This document shows, piece by piece, positions 1-6,038 of a stretch of 13,327 nt of DNA. The notes under the pieces are model-generated. The model was not told the DNA's origin and ran no database searches. It saw only the letters and a list, made by a program, of their open reading frames with translations. The translations under genes and the position numbers were made by a program. Within the stretch, counting starts at the first letter, position 1. Each line of letters opens with the position of its first letter. The stretch comes from Acidimicrobiales bacterium (lineage in GTDB: Bacteria; Actinomycetota; Acidimicrobiia; Acidimicrobiales; CADCSY01): positions 1 through 13,327 of the forward strand of contig JAUJLZ010000032.1 of the NCBI GenBank assembly GCA_030447125.1, in the 5' to 3' direction.

Positions 1-347
1 CCGAGGTCCCCGACGAGTTCTACGACCGCATGGCCGAGGCCGCGGCCCGCTCGGGGATGGCGGCCGAGGTCTCCTCGGCGGGCTGGCGCAAGCCGGTGGG
101 CGAGGCCTATCCAGCTCCTCCCCTCCTGGCCCGGTTCCGCGCCGCCGGCGTACCCGTGACCACCGCCTCGGACGCCCATCACCTGGAGCACGTGGCCGAG
201 CACCGGGAGTCCATCGCCGCCTTGCTGGCGGCGGCTGGCTATGACCACCTGGCCGCCTACCGGGGCCGCCAGCGCCGGGCCGTGCCCGTCGGGGGTGGCG
301 CCGCCACCGGCAGCGCCACCCCGGCCAGCGCCGTCGAGGCGAGATAG
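1..347 (+). CDS. PHP-domain histidinol-phosphatase-like protein, C-terminal part (5' end outside window)
   Basis: The reading frame is open from the left edge (first full codon at position 3) to the TAG at 345-347, so this is the C-terminal ~114 residues of a longer protein. The segment EVSSAGWRKPVGEAYP followed by TTASDAH resembles the end of the PHP metallophosphoesterase fold in HisJ/HisK-type histidinol phosphatases. There the final SDAH supplies late metal ligands at the active site. Those enzymes hydrolyse L-histidinol phosphate in histidine synthesis. The last ~20 residues are Gly/Ala/Pro-rich and look like a disordered tail. The next gene starts 2 bases after the stop, so the two are probably cotranscribed. 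The PHP assignment is fairly safe. Histidinol phosphatase rather than another PHP phosphoesterase is inferred, since the N-terminal metal motif is outside the window. Confidence 0.8.
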   Translation, partial: EVPDEFYDRMAEAAARSGMAAEVSSAGWRKPVGEAYPAPPLLARFRAAGVPVTTASDAHHLEHVAEHRESIAALLAAAGYDHLAAYRGRQRRAVPVGGGAATGSATPASAVEAR

Positions 348-349
348 CC

Positions 350-1885
350 ATGGGCGGCCTGGCCGAGCTGGCTCGCACCCACGGGGGGATCGAGGGTCCG
401 GCGCTGGCCCACCTGCACCGGCTGTTGGCGTCCTGGGGCCCGCTGGCCGACCTGTGCTTCGCCGACCTGCTCCTCTTCGTGCCCCTGGCCGGCAGCGAGG
501 GCACCGTCTTCGTGGTGGTGGGCCAGGTCAGGCCCACCACCAACCAGACGGTGTATCGCACCGACTTCGTGGGGGCCGAGGTCGATGCCGCCGATCGCCC
601 GGTGGTGGGCCGGGCTTTCGCCGCCGGAGAGATGGCCGAGGGCAAGATCACCCTGCCCGGCGACGCCCCCATCCAGGTCCTGGCCGTGCCTGTGCGCTGC
701 GACGGCCAGGTGGTGGCCGTGTGCAGCCGGGAGTCCAGGCCGTCGCTCGGGCGCCAGCCCGGCGAGCTGGAGCGCACCTACATGTCGGTGTTCCACCGCT
801 TCACCACCATGATCGCCGACGGGACGTTCCCCTTTGGCGTCGAGAACACCGAGGTGGAGGAGGCACCCCGGGTGGGCGACGGGGCCCTGGTCCTCGATGG
901 CGACGGCCGGGTGGTCTACGCCTCGCCCAACGCCGTCTCGGCCCTGCACCGCCTGGGCGTGCACGTCAACGCCGAGGGCGAACGGTTGAGCGACCTCGGG
1001 CTGGAGGAGGTGGTGGTGCGCACCGCCTTCGCCATCGGTGGCCCCGTCACCGAAGAGATCGAGCGAGGCGACGAGATCACCGTGCTCCTGCGCTGCCTGC
1101 CCCTGCTCGAGGGCGGGCAGACCACGGGAGCGCTGCTGTTGTTGCGTGACATCTCCGAGCTGCGCCGGCGTGACCGCTTGGTGGTGTCCCTCGACGCCAC
1201 CATCCGCGAGATCCACCACCGGGTCAAGAACAACCTGCAGACGATCTCCTCGCTCCTCCGCCTCCAGGGACGTCGGCTCACCTCGTTGGAGGCCAAGGGG
1301 GCCATCGAGGAATCGGTGCGGCGCATCCGTTCCATCGCCCTGGTGCACGAGACCCTCTCGCGCGAGGGAGGGGGGGACGTGCCGTTCAACGAGATCGTCC
1401 GCCCCCTGGTGCGTACCGTCGAGGAGAGCCTGGTCTCACCCGAACGCCCCGTCAGGTTCCGGGTGGAGGGAGACCCCGGCCGCCTCCCCGCCCGTATCGC
1501 CACCCCGCTCGCCGTCGTGCTGACCGAGCTGCTCCAAAATGCCGCCGACCACGCCTTCCCTGTCCCTGTCCCTGTCCCCGGCGACGCCGGGGACGGGAGG
1601 GGTGAGGGGGAGCCTGCCGGGTGCGTCACGGTCGAGCTCGACAACGACGGCGTGCAACTGGTGCTCCGAGTCGTCGACGACGGCGTGGGGCTTCCGCCTG
1701 GCTTCTCCCTCGAGTCGGCCAAGGGCCTCGGGCTGTCGATCGTGCGCAGCCTGGTGACCACCCAGATCGAGGGCTCGATCACCATGGGGAACCGTGAGGT
1801 CGTTCCCGACGAGGACGGTGGCCACTCGGGTACAGCCGTCGAGGTGCAGGTACCGCTGGTGACGGCTACGTGGGAGGGTGACTGA
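350..1885 (+). CDS. pdtaS: PdtaS-type cytosolic sensor histidine kinase (GAF-PAS-HisKA_2-HATPase)
   Basis: A 511-residue soluble histidine kinase with no membrane segment, close in length to mycobacterial PdtaS. Order seen: N-terminal GAF-like domain (~10-150), PAS domain (~175-270), a HisKA_2 dimerisation helix with EIHHRVKNNLQT (phosphoacceptor probably His290), then a HATPase domain. The ATPase N box has Asn397 (LTELLQNAADHAF), the G1 box is DDGVG (443-447) and GLGLSIV follows. PdtaS autophosphorylates and passes phosphate to the ANTAR-domain RNA-binding regulator PdtaR, a transcription-antitermination pathway. No ANTAR gene is in this window, so the partner must be elsewhere. A Pro-Val loop at ~404-410, encoded by a hexanucleotide repeat, lies between the N and G1 boxes. 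The gene follows the PHP gene by 2 bases and converges on a whiB1-like gene 39 bases away, as in M. tuberculosis. Confidence 0.93.
   Translation: MGGLAELARTHGGIEGPALAHLHRLLASWGPLADLCFADLLLFVPLAGSEGTVFVVVGQVRPTTNQTVYRTDFVGAEVDAADRPVVGRAFAAGEMAEGKITLPGDAPIQVLAVPVRCDGQVVAVCSRESRPSLGRQPGELERTYMSVFHRFTTMIADGTFPFGVENTEVEEAPRVGDGALVLDGDGRVVYASPNAVSALHRLGVHVNAEGERLSDLGLEEVVVRTAFAIGGPVTEEIERGDEITVLLRCLPLLEGGQTTGALLLLRDISELRRRDRLVVSLDATIREIHHRVKNNLQTISSLLRLQGRRLTSLEAKGAIEESVRRIRSIALVHETLSREGGGDVPFNEIVRPLVRTVEESLVSPERPVRFRVEGDPGRLPARIATPLAVVLTELLQNAADHAFPVPVPVPGDAGDGRGEGEPAGCVTVELDNDGVQLVLRVVDDGVGLPPGFSLESAKGLGLSIVRSLVTTQIEGSITMGNREVVPDEDGGHSGTAVEVQVPLVTATWEGD
1557..1597 (+). repeat. In-frame hexanucleotide repeat plus strong inverted repeat inside pdtaS
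   Basis: Three tandem copies of TCCCTG plus a partial fourth occupy 1557-1579 and encode alternating Pro-Val. The run is followed by the perfect inverted repeat TCCCCGGC-GAC-GCCGGGGA at 1575-1593, extendable by a G-C pair and a wobble. The unit is 6 bases, so copy-number change would lengthen or shorten a loop of the ATPase domain without a frameshift. Confidence 0.7.
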
Positions 1886-1924
1886 GCTGGGCTCGGGCCA
1901 CCGCTGCACCCATCGGCGCAGCCT

Positions 1925-2203
1925 TCAGCTGGCTCGGCGGCGCTGCTTGCGCAGCATCCGGCGCTCTTCTTCTGAGGCCGCACCCCACACGCCGGAGTCC
2001 TGGTTGGTGGCCAAGGCGAACTCCAGGCAGGGGGCCTGTACGGGACAGGCGCGGCAGACGATCTTGGCCGCCTCGATCTGGGAGACGGCCGGCCCGGTCG
2101 TCCCGATGGGAAAGAACATGTCGGGGTCGGCGTTGCGACATGAGGCGTGGGCGCGCCACTCGTCCAGAGCCCAAGAATCGAATCCGCTGGCCGTCAACGC
2201 CAC
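1925..2203 (-). CDS. whiB1: WhiB1-like iron-sulfur transcription regulator
   Basis: A 92-residue WhiB-family protein. The four cluster ligands are Cys22, Cys50, Cys53 and Cys59 (C-x27-C-x2-C-x5-C), followed by the GVWG turn at 71-74 and a basic C-terminus (RRMLRKQRRR) that would contact DNA. WhiB proteins carry a 4Fe-4S cluster, sense NO or oxygen, and bind the primary sigma factor. The stretch DPDMFFPIG...AKIVCRACPV...QDSGVWG is most like WhiB1 rather than WhiB2-7. Start choice is uncertain. GTG at 2203 lies close behind a GGGGGAG tract, while an in-frame TTG at 2197 has better spacing to it (8 bases). It converges with pdtaS. A 151-base upstream gap holds a candidate promoter and a CRP-like palindrome. 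Confidence 0.93.
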   Translation of the reverse strand: MALTASGFDSWALDEWRAHASCRNADPDMFFPIGTTGPAVSQIEAAKIVCRACPVQAPCLEFALATNQDSGVWGAASEEERRMLRKQRRRAS

Positions 2204-2219
2204 TGCTCCCCCTGCACGT

Positions 2220-2235
2220 CGTGACTTTCTTCACA
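2220..2235 (-). promoter_or_regulatory. CRP/FNR-type palindrome upstream of whiB1-like gene
   Basis: Read on the minus strand the site is TGTGA-AGAAAG-TCACG, one base from the CRP consensus TGTGA-N6-TCACA. It ends 16 bases before the GTG start. In M. tuberculosis whiB1 is controlled by the cAMP receptor protein Rv3676 through sites of this kind. Here the site lies between the candidate promoter and the ribosome-binding region, a position that would suit repression if that promoter is correct. Confidence 0.45.
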
Positions 2236-2279
2236 CTGCCCGTCGATGACACCCCCTGCCACCGGCTGGACGCCTCCTC

Positions 2280-2308
2280 AGCGTAGGAGCGGCTCCCCGA
2301 ATGCGCAA
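2280..2308 (-). promoter_or_regulatory. Candidate promoter for whiB1-like gene
   Basis: On the minus strand, TTGCGC and TACGCT are separated by exactly 17 bases. They fit a -35 box and an actinobacterial TANNNT -10 box, giving a leader of about 70 bases before the GTG start. This is a pattern match only. Confidence 0.35.
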
Positions 2309-2354
2309 GGGTCAATGCCCGCCTGCGGAGCGGCCAGCCTCAGAGCCGCCCGCG

Positions 2355-3215
2355 TCAGGGCGGGGCGACCAGGAGGAGGGCGTCGGGTTCGTGGCGGAAG
2401 ACGAGCTCGTCGACCTCGCCGAGGTAGTCACCGTCGACCTGGTAAGGGAAGGGACCGTGGCCCCGGACGGTGAGCTCTGACAGGTCGCTGCGGTAGTGGC
2501 TGAGGCGGTGGCGCCGGGCCCGACTCCCTCGTAGCAGAGCCGAACTGACCACCGTGGTGACGGTGCCGAGCGAGAGCGAGCGCAAGCTGAACATGGCCAG
2601 GCCCCGGTCGAAGGTGGCGTCGGGGGCCACGTGGAGGGGCCGCTTGCCCATGAAGGTGTAAGGATCGGTGGTGCTGCACACGGCGAAGTAGGCGTCATCG
2701 ACCACGGCCTCGTCGGGCAGGTGCACGGCGAAGCGGGGCCGGCTGCGGTCGTAGTGGCGGAACCACGTCGACAAGGTGGCGTAGGCGTAGAGGGGGTGGC
2801 CGGCGTAGCGCTTGAGGGCGGCCCGGCGCTCGACTTGGGCCACCACGGCGGCGTCGAAGCCGATGCCGGTGTGGAACAGGAAGTACCGCCCGTTCACCGA
2901 CCCCAGGCCCACGCGGCGCATGACCTTGTGCTCGAGGGCTTCGAGCACGGCCGCCGTCGCCTCGATGGGATCGTTGGGTAGGCCGAGGGTGCGGGCGAAG
3001 ACGTTGGTGGAACCACCGGGCAGGACCGCCATGGCCGTCTCGGAACGGGCCAGGCCGTTGGCGGCCTCGTTGAGGGTGCCGTCGCCGCCGAGGACGACGA
3101 CGACGTCGGTGCCGGCGGCTGCCGCCCCTTGCGCCAGCCGCGTGGCGTGGCCCCGGCGACTGGTCTCGACCATCTCCACGTGGTGGTCGGCCGCGAGGGC
3201 CTTGTGGATCACCAC
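2355..3215 (-). CDS. Diacylglycerol kinase-family lipid kinase (DagK/YegS type)
   Basis: A 286-residue lipid kinase catalytic domain. The nucleotide-binding motif LGGDGTLNEAANG is at 42-54 and PGGSTNVFAR at 66-75. The C-terminal beta domain carries TGIGFDAAVV and ends in QVDGDYLGEVDELVFRHEPDALLLV (given here as the positions ~255-283), typical of DagK/YegS enzymes that phosphorylate diacylglycerol or a related lipid at the inner membrane face. The first usable start is GTG at 3215. However, upstream codons in the same frame read LLLVVNPSAS, which matches the conserved first strand and NPxSG-type loop of the family. That stretch (to about 3275) has no in-frame ATG, GTG or TTG before it, so the true 5' end is unresolved. 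It may use an unusual start, or an indel may be present. The gene is divergent from the receiver gene at 3353. Confidence 0.88.
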   Translation of the reverse strand: MVIHKALAADHHVEMVETSRRGHATRLAQGAAAAGTDVVVVLGGDGTLNEAANGLARSETAMAVLPGGSTNVFARTLGLPNDPIEATAAVLEALEHKVMRRVGLGSVNGRYFLFHTGIGFDAAVVAQVERRAALKRYAGHPLYAYATLSTWFRHYDRSRPRFAVHLPDEAVVDDAYFAVCSTTDPYTFMGKRPLHVAPDATFDRGLAMFSLRSLSLGTVTTVVSSALLRGSRARRHRLSHYRSDLSELTVRGHGPFPYQVDGDYLGEVDELVFRHEPDALLLVAPP

Positions 3216-3337
3216 CCGGCCCCGGGCGGTGACTGCAGAAGCCGACGGGTTGACGACGAGGAGGAGGTCCGCGAGGAGACAGTAGCAGTGGGAAGCGTTG
3301 GAGTGGGACCCTTCGCCTTGGGACCGTGCTCCACGGG

Positions 3338-3355
3338 TAGCGTCGTGGTGCGATG
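3338..3355 (+). promoter_or_regulatory. Possible -10 box for a leaderless transcript of the response-regulator gene
   Basis: TAGCGT at 3338-3343 fits TANNNT and ends 9 bases before the ATG at 3353. There is no convincing Shine-Dalgarno sequence between them. A similar arrangement (TAACGTCG, also 9 bases before ATG) precedes the SAM hydroxide adenosyltransferase gene. No good -35 box was seen. Confidence 0.25.
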
Positions 3356-3730
3356 GACGAGCCGATCCGGGTCATGGTGGTCGACGACACCGATCACGTC
3401 CGACGCATGCTGCGCAACATGCTCGACCTCGACGGCTTCTCCGTCGTAGCCGAGGCGGCCAGCGGGGCCGAAGCGCTCGAACGAGTCAACGACGTGGCCG
3501 TCGACGTGGCCGTCATCGACTACAAGATGCCCAACCTGGACGGGCTGGAGACGGCGGCACAGATCCGGGCGGGTCATCCGGAGCTGGTGATGATCCTGTA
3601 CACCGCGTTCGTCGACCCCGAGCTCGAGCGCCGCGCTGACGAAGTCGGGGTCTCCCTGGTGCTCGGCAAGGTCGAGGGCCTGGAGTCCCTGGAGCGGGAG
3701 ATCACCCGCCTCTGCCGCACCCTCTTCTAG
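3353..3730 (+). CDS. Stand-alone receiver-domain response regulator
   Basis: A 125-residue single receiver (CheY-like) domain with no output domain. The acidic pocket is Asp11-Asp12, the phosphoacceptor is Asp56 (VIDYKMPNLDG), the switch Thr is Thr84 and the conserved Lys is Lys106. The usual Pro after that Lys is replaced by Val. It lacks an ANTAR domain, so it is not PdtaR. It could act as a phosphate shuttle or bind a partner. The local kinase PdtaS is about 1.5 kb away with two minus-strand genes between, so a pairing is not supported by operon structure. A well-formed terminator follows the stop directly, so it is probably a one-gene transcript. Confidence 0.9.
   Translation: MDEPIRVMVVDDTDHVRRMLRNMLDLDGFSVVAEAASGAEALERVNDVAVDVAVIDYKMPNLDGLETAAQIRAGHPELVMILYTAFVDPELERRADEVGVSLVLGKVEGLESLEREITRLCRTLF
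3491..3514 (+). repeat. Exact 12-base tandem duplication inside the response-regulator gene
   Basis: GACGTGGCCGTC occurs twice back to back. It encodes DVAV-DVAV just before the phosphoacceptor strand. The domain is still of normal length, so the repeat forms the ordinary third beta strand and the loop before it. Confidence 0.8.
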
Positions 3731-3767
3731 TCGCCGCCGAACCGGAGGTTCGACGGCGAGTTGTTTG
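3731..3767 (+). terminator. Intrinsic terminator after the response-regulator gene
   Basis: Starting one base after the TAG stop, TCGCCG-C-CGAACC pairs with GGTTCG-A-CGGCGA. This gives 12 base pairs with one C/A mismatch and a GGA loop. It is followed by the T-rich tail GTTGTTTGTG. Confidence 0.8.
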
Positions 3768-3772
3768 TGCTC

Positions 3773-3864
3773 AGGGCGCCGGCAGGCGCCCTCTGCCCTG
3801 GACACCCTCTTGGTGAGCTTTCGCTCGCCGGGCCGCCAGCCAGGGTGGGGCCGCCTTTGGCGGC
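3773..3864. other. Convergent intergenic region with three further stem-loops
   Basis: No gene is supported in 3768-3891. Three stems were found: AGGGCGCC-GGCA-GGCGCCCT (3773-3792), GGTGAGC-TTTC-GCTCGCC (3812-3829, with a GAAA tetraloop on the minus strand) and GCCGCC-TTT-GGCGGC (3850-3864, AAA loop on the minus strand). CCCTGG at 3796-3801 could also pair with CCAGGG at 3840-3845, enclosing the second hairpin. None has a T-tract. They may serve termination of the minus-strand operon, protect 3' ends, or be a structured RNA. Confidence 0.45.
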
Positions 3865-3891
3865 GCTCGTGGCCGGGGGACTGGTGCTCTG

Positions 3892-3981
3892 TCAGCGGGT
3901 GAAGACGACGAACTGGACGACGGCGGCGACGAGGATCAGGACCAGGAGCAGGGCGACGGCGATGGTGGTGGCCGGTCTCAC
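3892..3981 (-). CDS. 29-residue single-membrane-span peptide
   Basis: A short reading frame starts at GTG 3981, 10 bases after the stop of the SAM hydroxide adenosyltransferase gene, with GAGG 8 bases upstream as a ribosome-binding site. It encodes MRPATTIAV followed by about 18 nearly uninterrupted hydrophobic residues (ALLLVLILVAAVVQFVVF) and ends TR. That is a single transmembrane helix with a positive residue at each end. I do not recognise a family. Frame, spacing and clean hydrophobicity favour a real gene, the last of the minus-strand operon. Val, Ala and Leu codons are common in GC-rich DNA, so chance cannot be excluded. Confidence 0.5.
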   Translation of the reverse strand: MRPATTIAVALLLVLILVAAVVQFVVFTR

Positions 3982-3991
3982 GGAGCTGGCC

Positions 3992-4897
3992 TCACGATGG
4001 CCATCGTTCGGTGGCCGGGCGGATGGTGAGGGTGGCCGGCGCCCCGGTGGGCGTGGCCGGCCTGGCGTCCCCCTGAGCGCCACCCGGGGAGTCGACATCG
4101 CCCAGGGTGACGCCGTCACCCACGCCGAGCCCGAGCTCGGACGCCGCAGAACGGCGGTCGGAGCACACCGAGACCAGGCCGTAGGCATCGACCACCAGTC
4201 CGATGGCACCCGTGGGGATGTCGCCGTACGATCGAGCTCGTCGGGCGCCTCGCACCGAGCTGTGAAAGGACAGGGTCACGGGATCGGGGAAGGCCTCGAG
4301 CTCGTCGGGATCCACGTTCAGCTGCACGTTACCGAAGCGGTCGACCCACAGGACCTCGGCCACCAGGCGGTCGCCCTCCACCCGGGTCAGGGGCAGCACA
4401 CCGGGAAGGAGCGTGGCCGGATCGACGGGTTCACCCAAGTCGTCGAGTGGCTGACCGTTGCTGATGTGGGCAGCGGCGGGGGCGAAGACGTCGCGCCCGG
4501 CGAAGGTGGGGCCGGGCGAGGGCAGGTGGAAGCGCTCGTCGGTGAGGGCCACCGCCCGGCTGGCACCTCCGGCCAGGGCCACGCCTGAGGCCAGCAGGCC
4601 GTTGTCGGGACCGACGAACACGGCGCCGCTCTCGGCCACCTCCACGGCCACGGCCCGCCGGGCGGTGCCCACGCCCGGATCGACCACGGCCAGCACGACG
4701 CCCGGGACCAGGTACTGCACGGCCCGGGCCAGGGCCAGGCTGCCGGCCCGGACGTCGTGCGGCGAGATGCCGTGGCAGAGGTCGATGACCGTGGCCTGCG
4801 GGGCGATGCCCCGGATCACCGAGTGCACCACGCCCACGAACTCGTCACCCGTCCCGTAGTCGGAGAGGAAGGAGATGGTGTCGAGGCGGTCGGGCAT
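3992..4897 (-). CDS. SAM hydroxide adenosyltransferase (DUF62 family)
   Basis: A 301-residue member of the DUF62/SAM-dependent halogenase-like family. The non-halogenating members split S-adenosylmethionine with hydroxide to give adenosine and L-methionine. Features seen: FLSDYG at 10-15, VVDPGVGTARR with Asp73 and Arg80, GPDNGLL at 96-102, GRDVFAPAAAH ending in His144, and RFGNVQLN in the C-terminal domain. Asp, Arg and His at these spacings form the triad that marks hydroxide adenosyltransferases rather than fluorinases or chlorinases. The start at ATG 4897 lacks a clear Shine-Dalgarno but has a TAACGT box 9 bases upstream. It follows bldC by 31 bases and precedes the 29-residue membrane peptide. 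Its physiological role is not established from this sequence. Confidence 0.9.
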   Translation of the reverse strand: MPDRLDTISFLSDYGTGDEFVGVVHSVIRGIAPQATVIDLCHGISPHDVRAGSLALARAVQYLVPGVVLAVVDPGVGTARRAVAVEVAESGAVFVGPDNGLLASGVALAGGASRAVALTDERFHLPSPGPTFAGRDVFAPAAAHISNGQPLDDLGEPVDPATLLPGVLPLTRVEGDRLVAEVLWVDRFGNVQLNVDPDELEAFPDPVTLSFHSSVRGARRARSYGDIPTGAIGLVVDAYGLVSVCSDRRSAASELGLGVGDGVTLGDVDSPGGAQGDARPATPTGAPATLTIRPATERWPS

Positions 4898-4912
4898 CGG
4901 GTCGCGACGTTA
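4895..4912 (-). promoter_or_regulatory. Possible -10 box for a leaderless transcript of the SAM hydroxide adenosyltransferase
   Basis: On the minus strand TAACGT (4912-4907) fits TANNNT and is 9 bases from the ATG at 4897. Spacing and the following CG match the box before the response-regulator gene. No good -35 box was found. It would give the gene a promoter separate from bldC. Confidence 0.25.
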
Positions 4913-4928
4913 CCCCGGCGCCTGGTGG

Positions 4929-5129
4929 CTACCCCGCCTCGGTGAAGCCCCGGGCGAGGTAACGATCGACCTCGTCGGTCGTCAATCGGTAGGACTTGCC
5001 CACCCGCACCGCGACGAGGTCACCCGACTTGATCAGTCGGTAGACGGTCATGGTCGACACCCTGAGGGTGCCAGCCACCTCGGCGACGGTCAGGTACTGG
5101 GCGCGACCCGGGAACTGGGCCATGGACAT
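4929..5129 (-). CDS. bldC: BldC-like MerR-type winged-helix DNA-binding protein
   Basis: A 66-residue protein that is almost only a helix-turn-helix. YLTVAEVAGTLRVSTMTVYRLIKSG forms the HTH (~12-36, written here as one span), and VRVGKSYRLTTDEVDRYL is the wing and last helix. BldC proteins are MerR-like but lack an effector domain. In Streptomyces BldC (68 residues) represses and activates developmental genes by cooperative head-to-tail binding. Start ATG 5129 is supported by GGAGAAGGGG upstream (GGAG 8 bases away). A second ATG two codons in is possible. The gene lies downstream of proC, the neighbourhood also seen in M. tuberculosis (Rv0500-Rv0500A). Confidence 0.88.
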   Translation of the reverse strand: MSMAQFPGRAQYLTVAEVAGTLRVSTMTVYRLIKSGDLVAVRVGKSYRLTTDEVDRYLARGFTEAG

Positions 5130-5151
5130 CACCCCTTCTCCGCTTGCGGGG

Positions 5152-5166
5152 CACTGTAGGCCAGTG
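5152..5166 (-). promoter_or_regulatory. Inverted repeat over a candidate bldC -10 box
   Basis: CACTG-TAGGC-CAGTG is a perfect 5-base inverted repeat. On the minus strand it contains TACAGT (5158-5153), a TANNNT-type -10 box 23 bases before the bldC start. This may be a promoter with an overlapping operator, independent of proC. It is short, so chance is possible. Confidence 0.3.
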
Positions 5167-5220
5167 GGGCCGGAGGGGGAAGTGGGGGCGGTGGGGATGA
5201 CGGGGACAAGGACCGGTCGC

Positions 5221-6036
5221 TCAAGACGACGGCGCCGCCGCCGCTCCCATGGCACGGGAGCGTTCGGTGGCGGCGACCACCGCCTCGACGAGCGCACTGC
5301 GCAGCCCCCTTGCTTCGAGGGCGCGCAGACCCGCTGCGGTGGTGCCCCCAGGCGAGGTGACGGCGCTGCGCAGCGTCCCGGGCGTCTCTCCCGACTCGTC
5401 CAGGAGCCGAGCGGCTCCGAGCAGCGTCTGGACGGCGAGGTGGCGACTGACGTCGTGGGGAAGGCCCACGAGCACTCCGGCATCGATGAGGGCCTCGGCC
5501 ATCACAAAGACGTAGGCGGGACCCGAGCCCGAGAGCCCGGTCACGGCGTCGAGCTGCGCCTCGGGCACCCGTACCACCGTCCCCACCGATCCGAGGATCT
5601 TCTCGGCCCACTCCAGGTCGGCCTCGGTGGCCCAGGTACCGCCGGCGACGGCCGCCGCCCCGGCCCCGACGAGGGCCGGCGTGTTGGGCATGGCCCGCAC
5701 CACGGGCAGCGAGCGGGAAGCGGCGCCCAGGGCCTCCTCGAGGGCGGCGAGAGACACGCCAGCAGCGATGGAGAGCACCCGGGCGCAACCAGTTGAAGCC
5801 ACGGCCCGGGCCGTGGCCTCCACGTCGGTGGGCTTGACGGCCAACACCACACCCTCAGCCGAGAGGGGCCCGGCCTCGACTTGGAGGCCGGGCCATCGTG
5901 CGACCAGCTCCTGGCGCCGGGCGGCCTCCTTTTCGACCAAACCCAGCTCGGCGATGTCCCACCCACCCGCCAGCAACCCGCCCACCAGGGCCGCGCCCAT
6001 CCGGCCCCCGCCCACCACGACCAGCCTGGGGCCCAT
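5221..6036 (-). CDS. proC: Pyrroline-5-carboxylate reductase
   Basis: A 271-residue enzyme that reduces 1-pyrroline-5-carboxylate to L-proline with NAD(P)H, the last step of proline synthesis in the cytosol. Evidence: N-terminal Rossmann motif VVGGGRMGAALVGGL (6-20), LAVKPTDV, VVRAMPNTPALVGAG, and the family signature region SGSGPAYVFVMAEALIDAG then VTSPGGTTAAGLRALE. Length is normal. The start ATG 6036 is 2 bases after the TAA of the M23 peptidase gene (TAAGGATG), so translation is probably coupled. bldC follows after 91 bases. Confidence 0.97.
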   Translation of the reverse strand: MGPRLVVVGGGRMGAALVGGLLAGGWDIAELGLVEKEAARRQELVARWPGLQVEAGPLSAEGVVLAVKPTDVEATARAVASTGCARVLSIAAGVSLAALEEALGAASRSLPVVRAMPNTPALVGAGAAAVAGGTWATEADLEWAEKILGSVGTVVRVPEAQLDAVTGLSGSGPAYVFVMAEALIDAGVLVGLPHDVSRHLAVQTLLGAARLLDESGETPGTLRSAVTSPGGTTAAGLRALEARGLRSALVEAVVAATERSRAMGAAAAPSS

Positions 6037-6038
6037 CC

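Noticed and set aside
257..1348. 363-codon minus-strand open frame over pdtaS
   Set aside because: It is rich in His/Gln/Gly from the complement of GC-rich codons and lacks motifs; pdtaS explains the region.
3353..3730. Response regulator as the PdtaR partner of PdtaS
   Set aside because: It has no ANTAR output domain and is not in the same transcription unit as pdtaS.
3761..4588. 275-codon plus-strand open frame
   Set aside because: It is antisense to the SAM hydroxide adenosyltransferase, starts inside the terminator tail, and has no recognisable domain.
3992..4897. SAM-dependent fluorinase or chlorinase
   Set aside because: The Asp73-Arg80-His144 triad is the mark of hydroxide adenosyltransferases, and no halogenation gene context is present.
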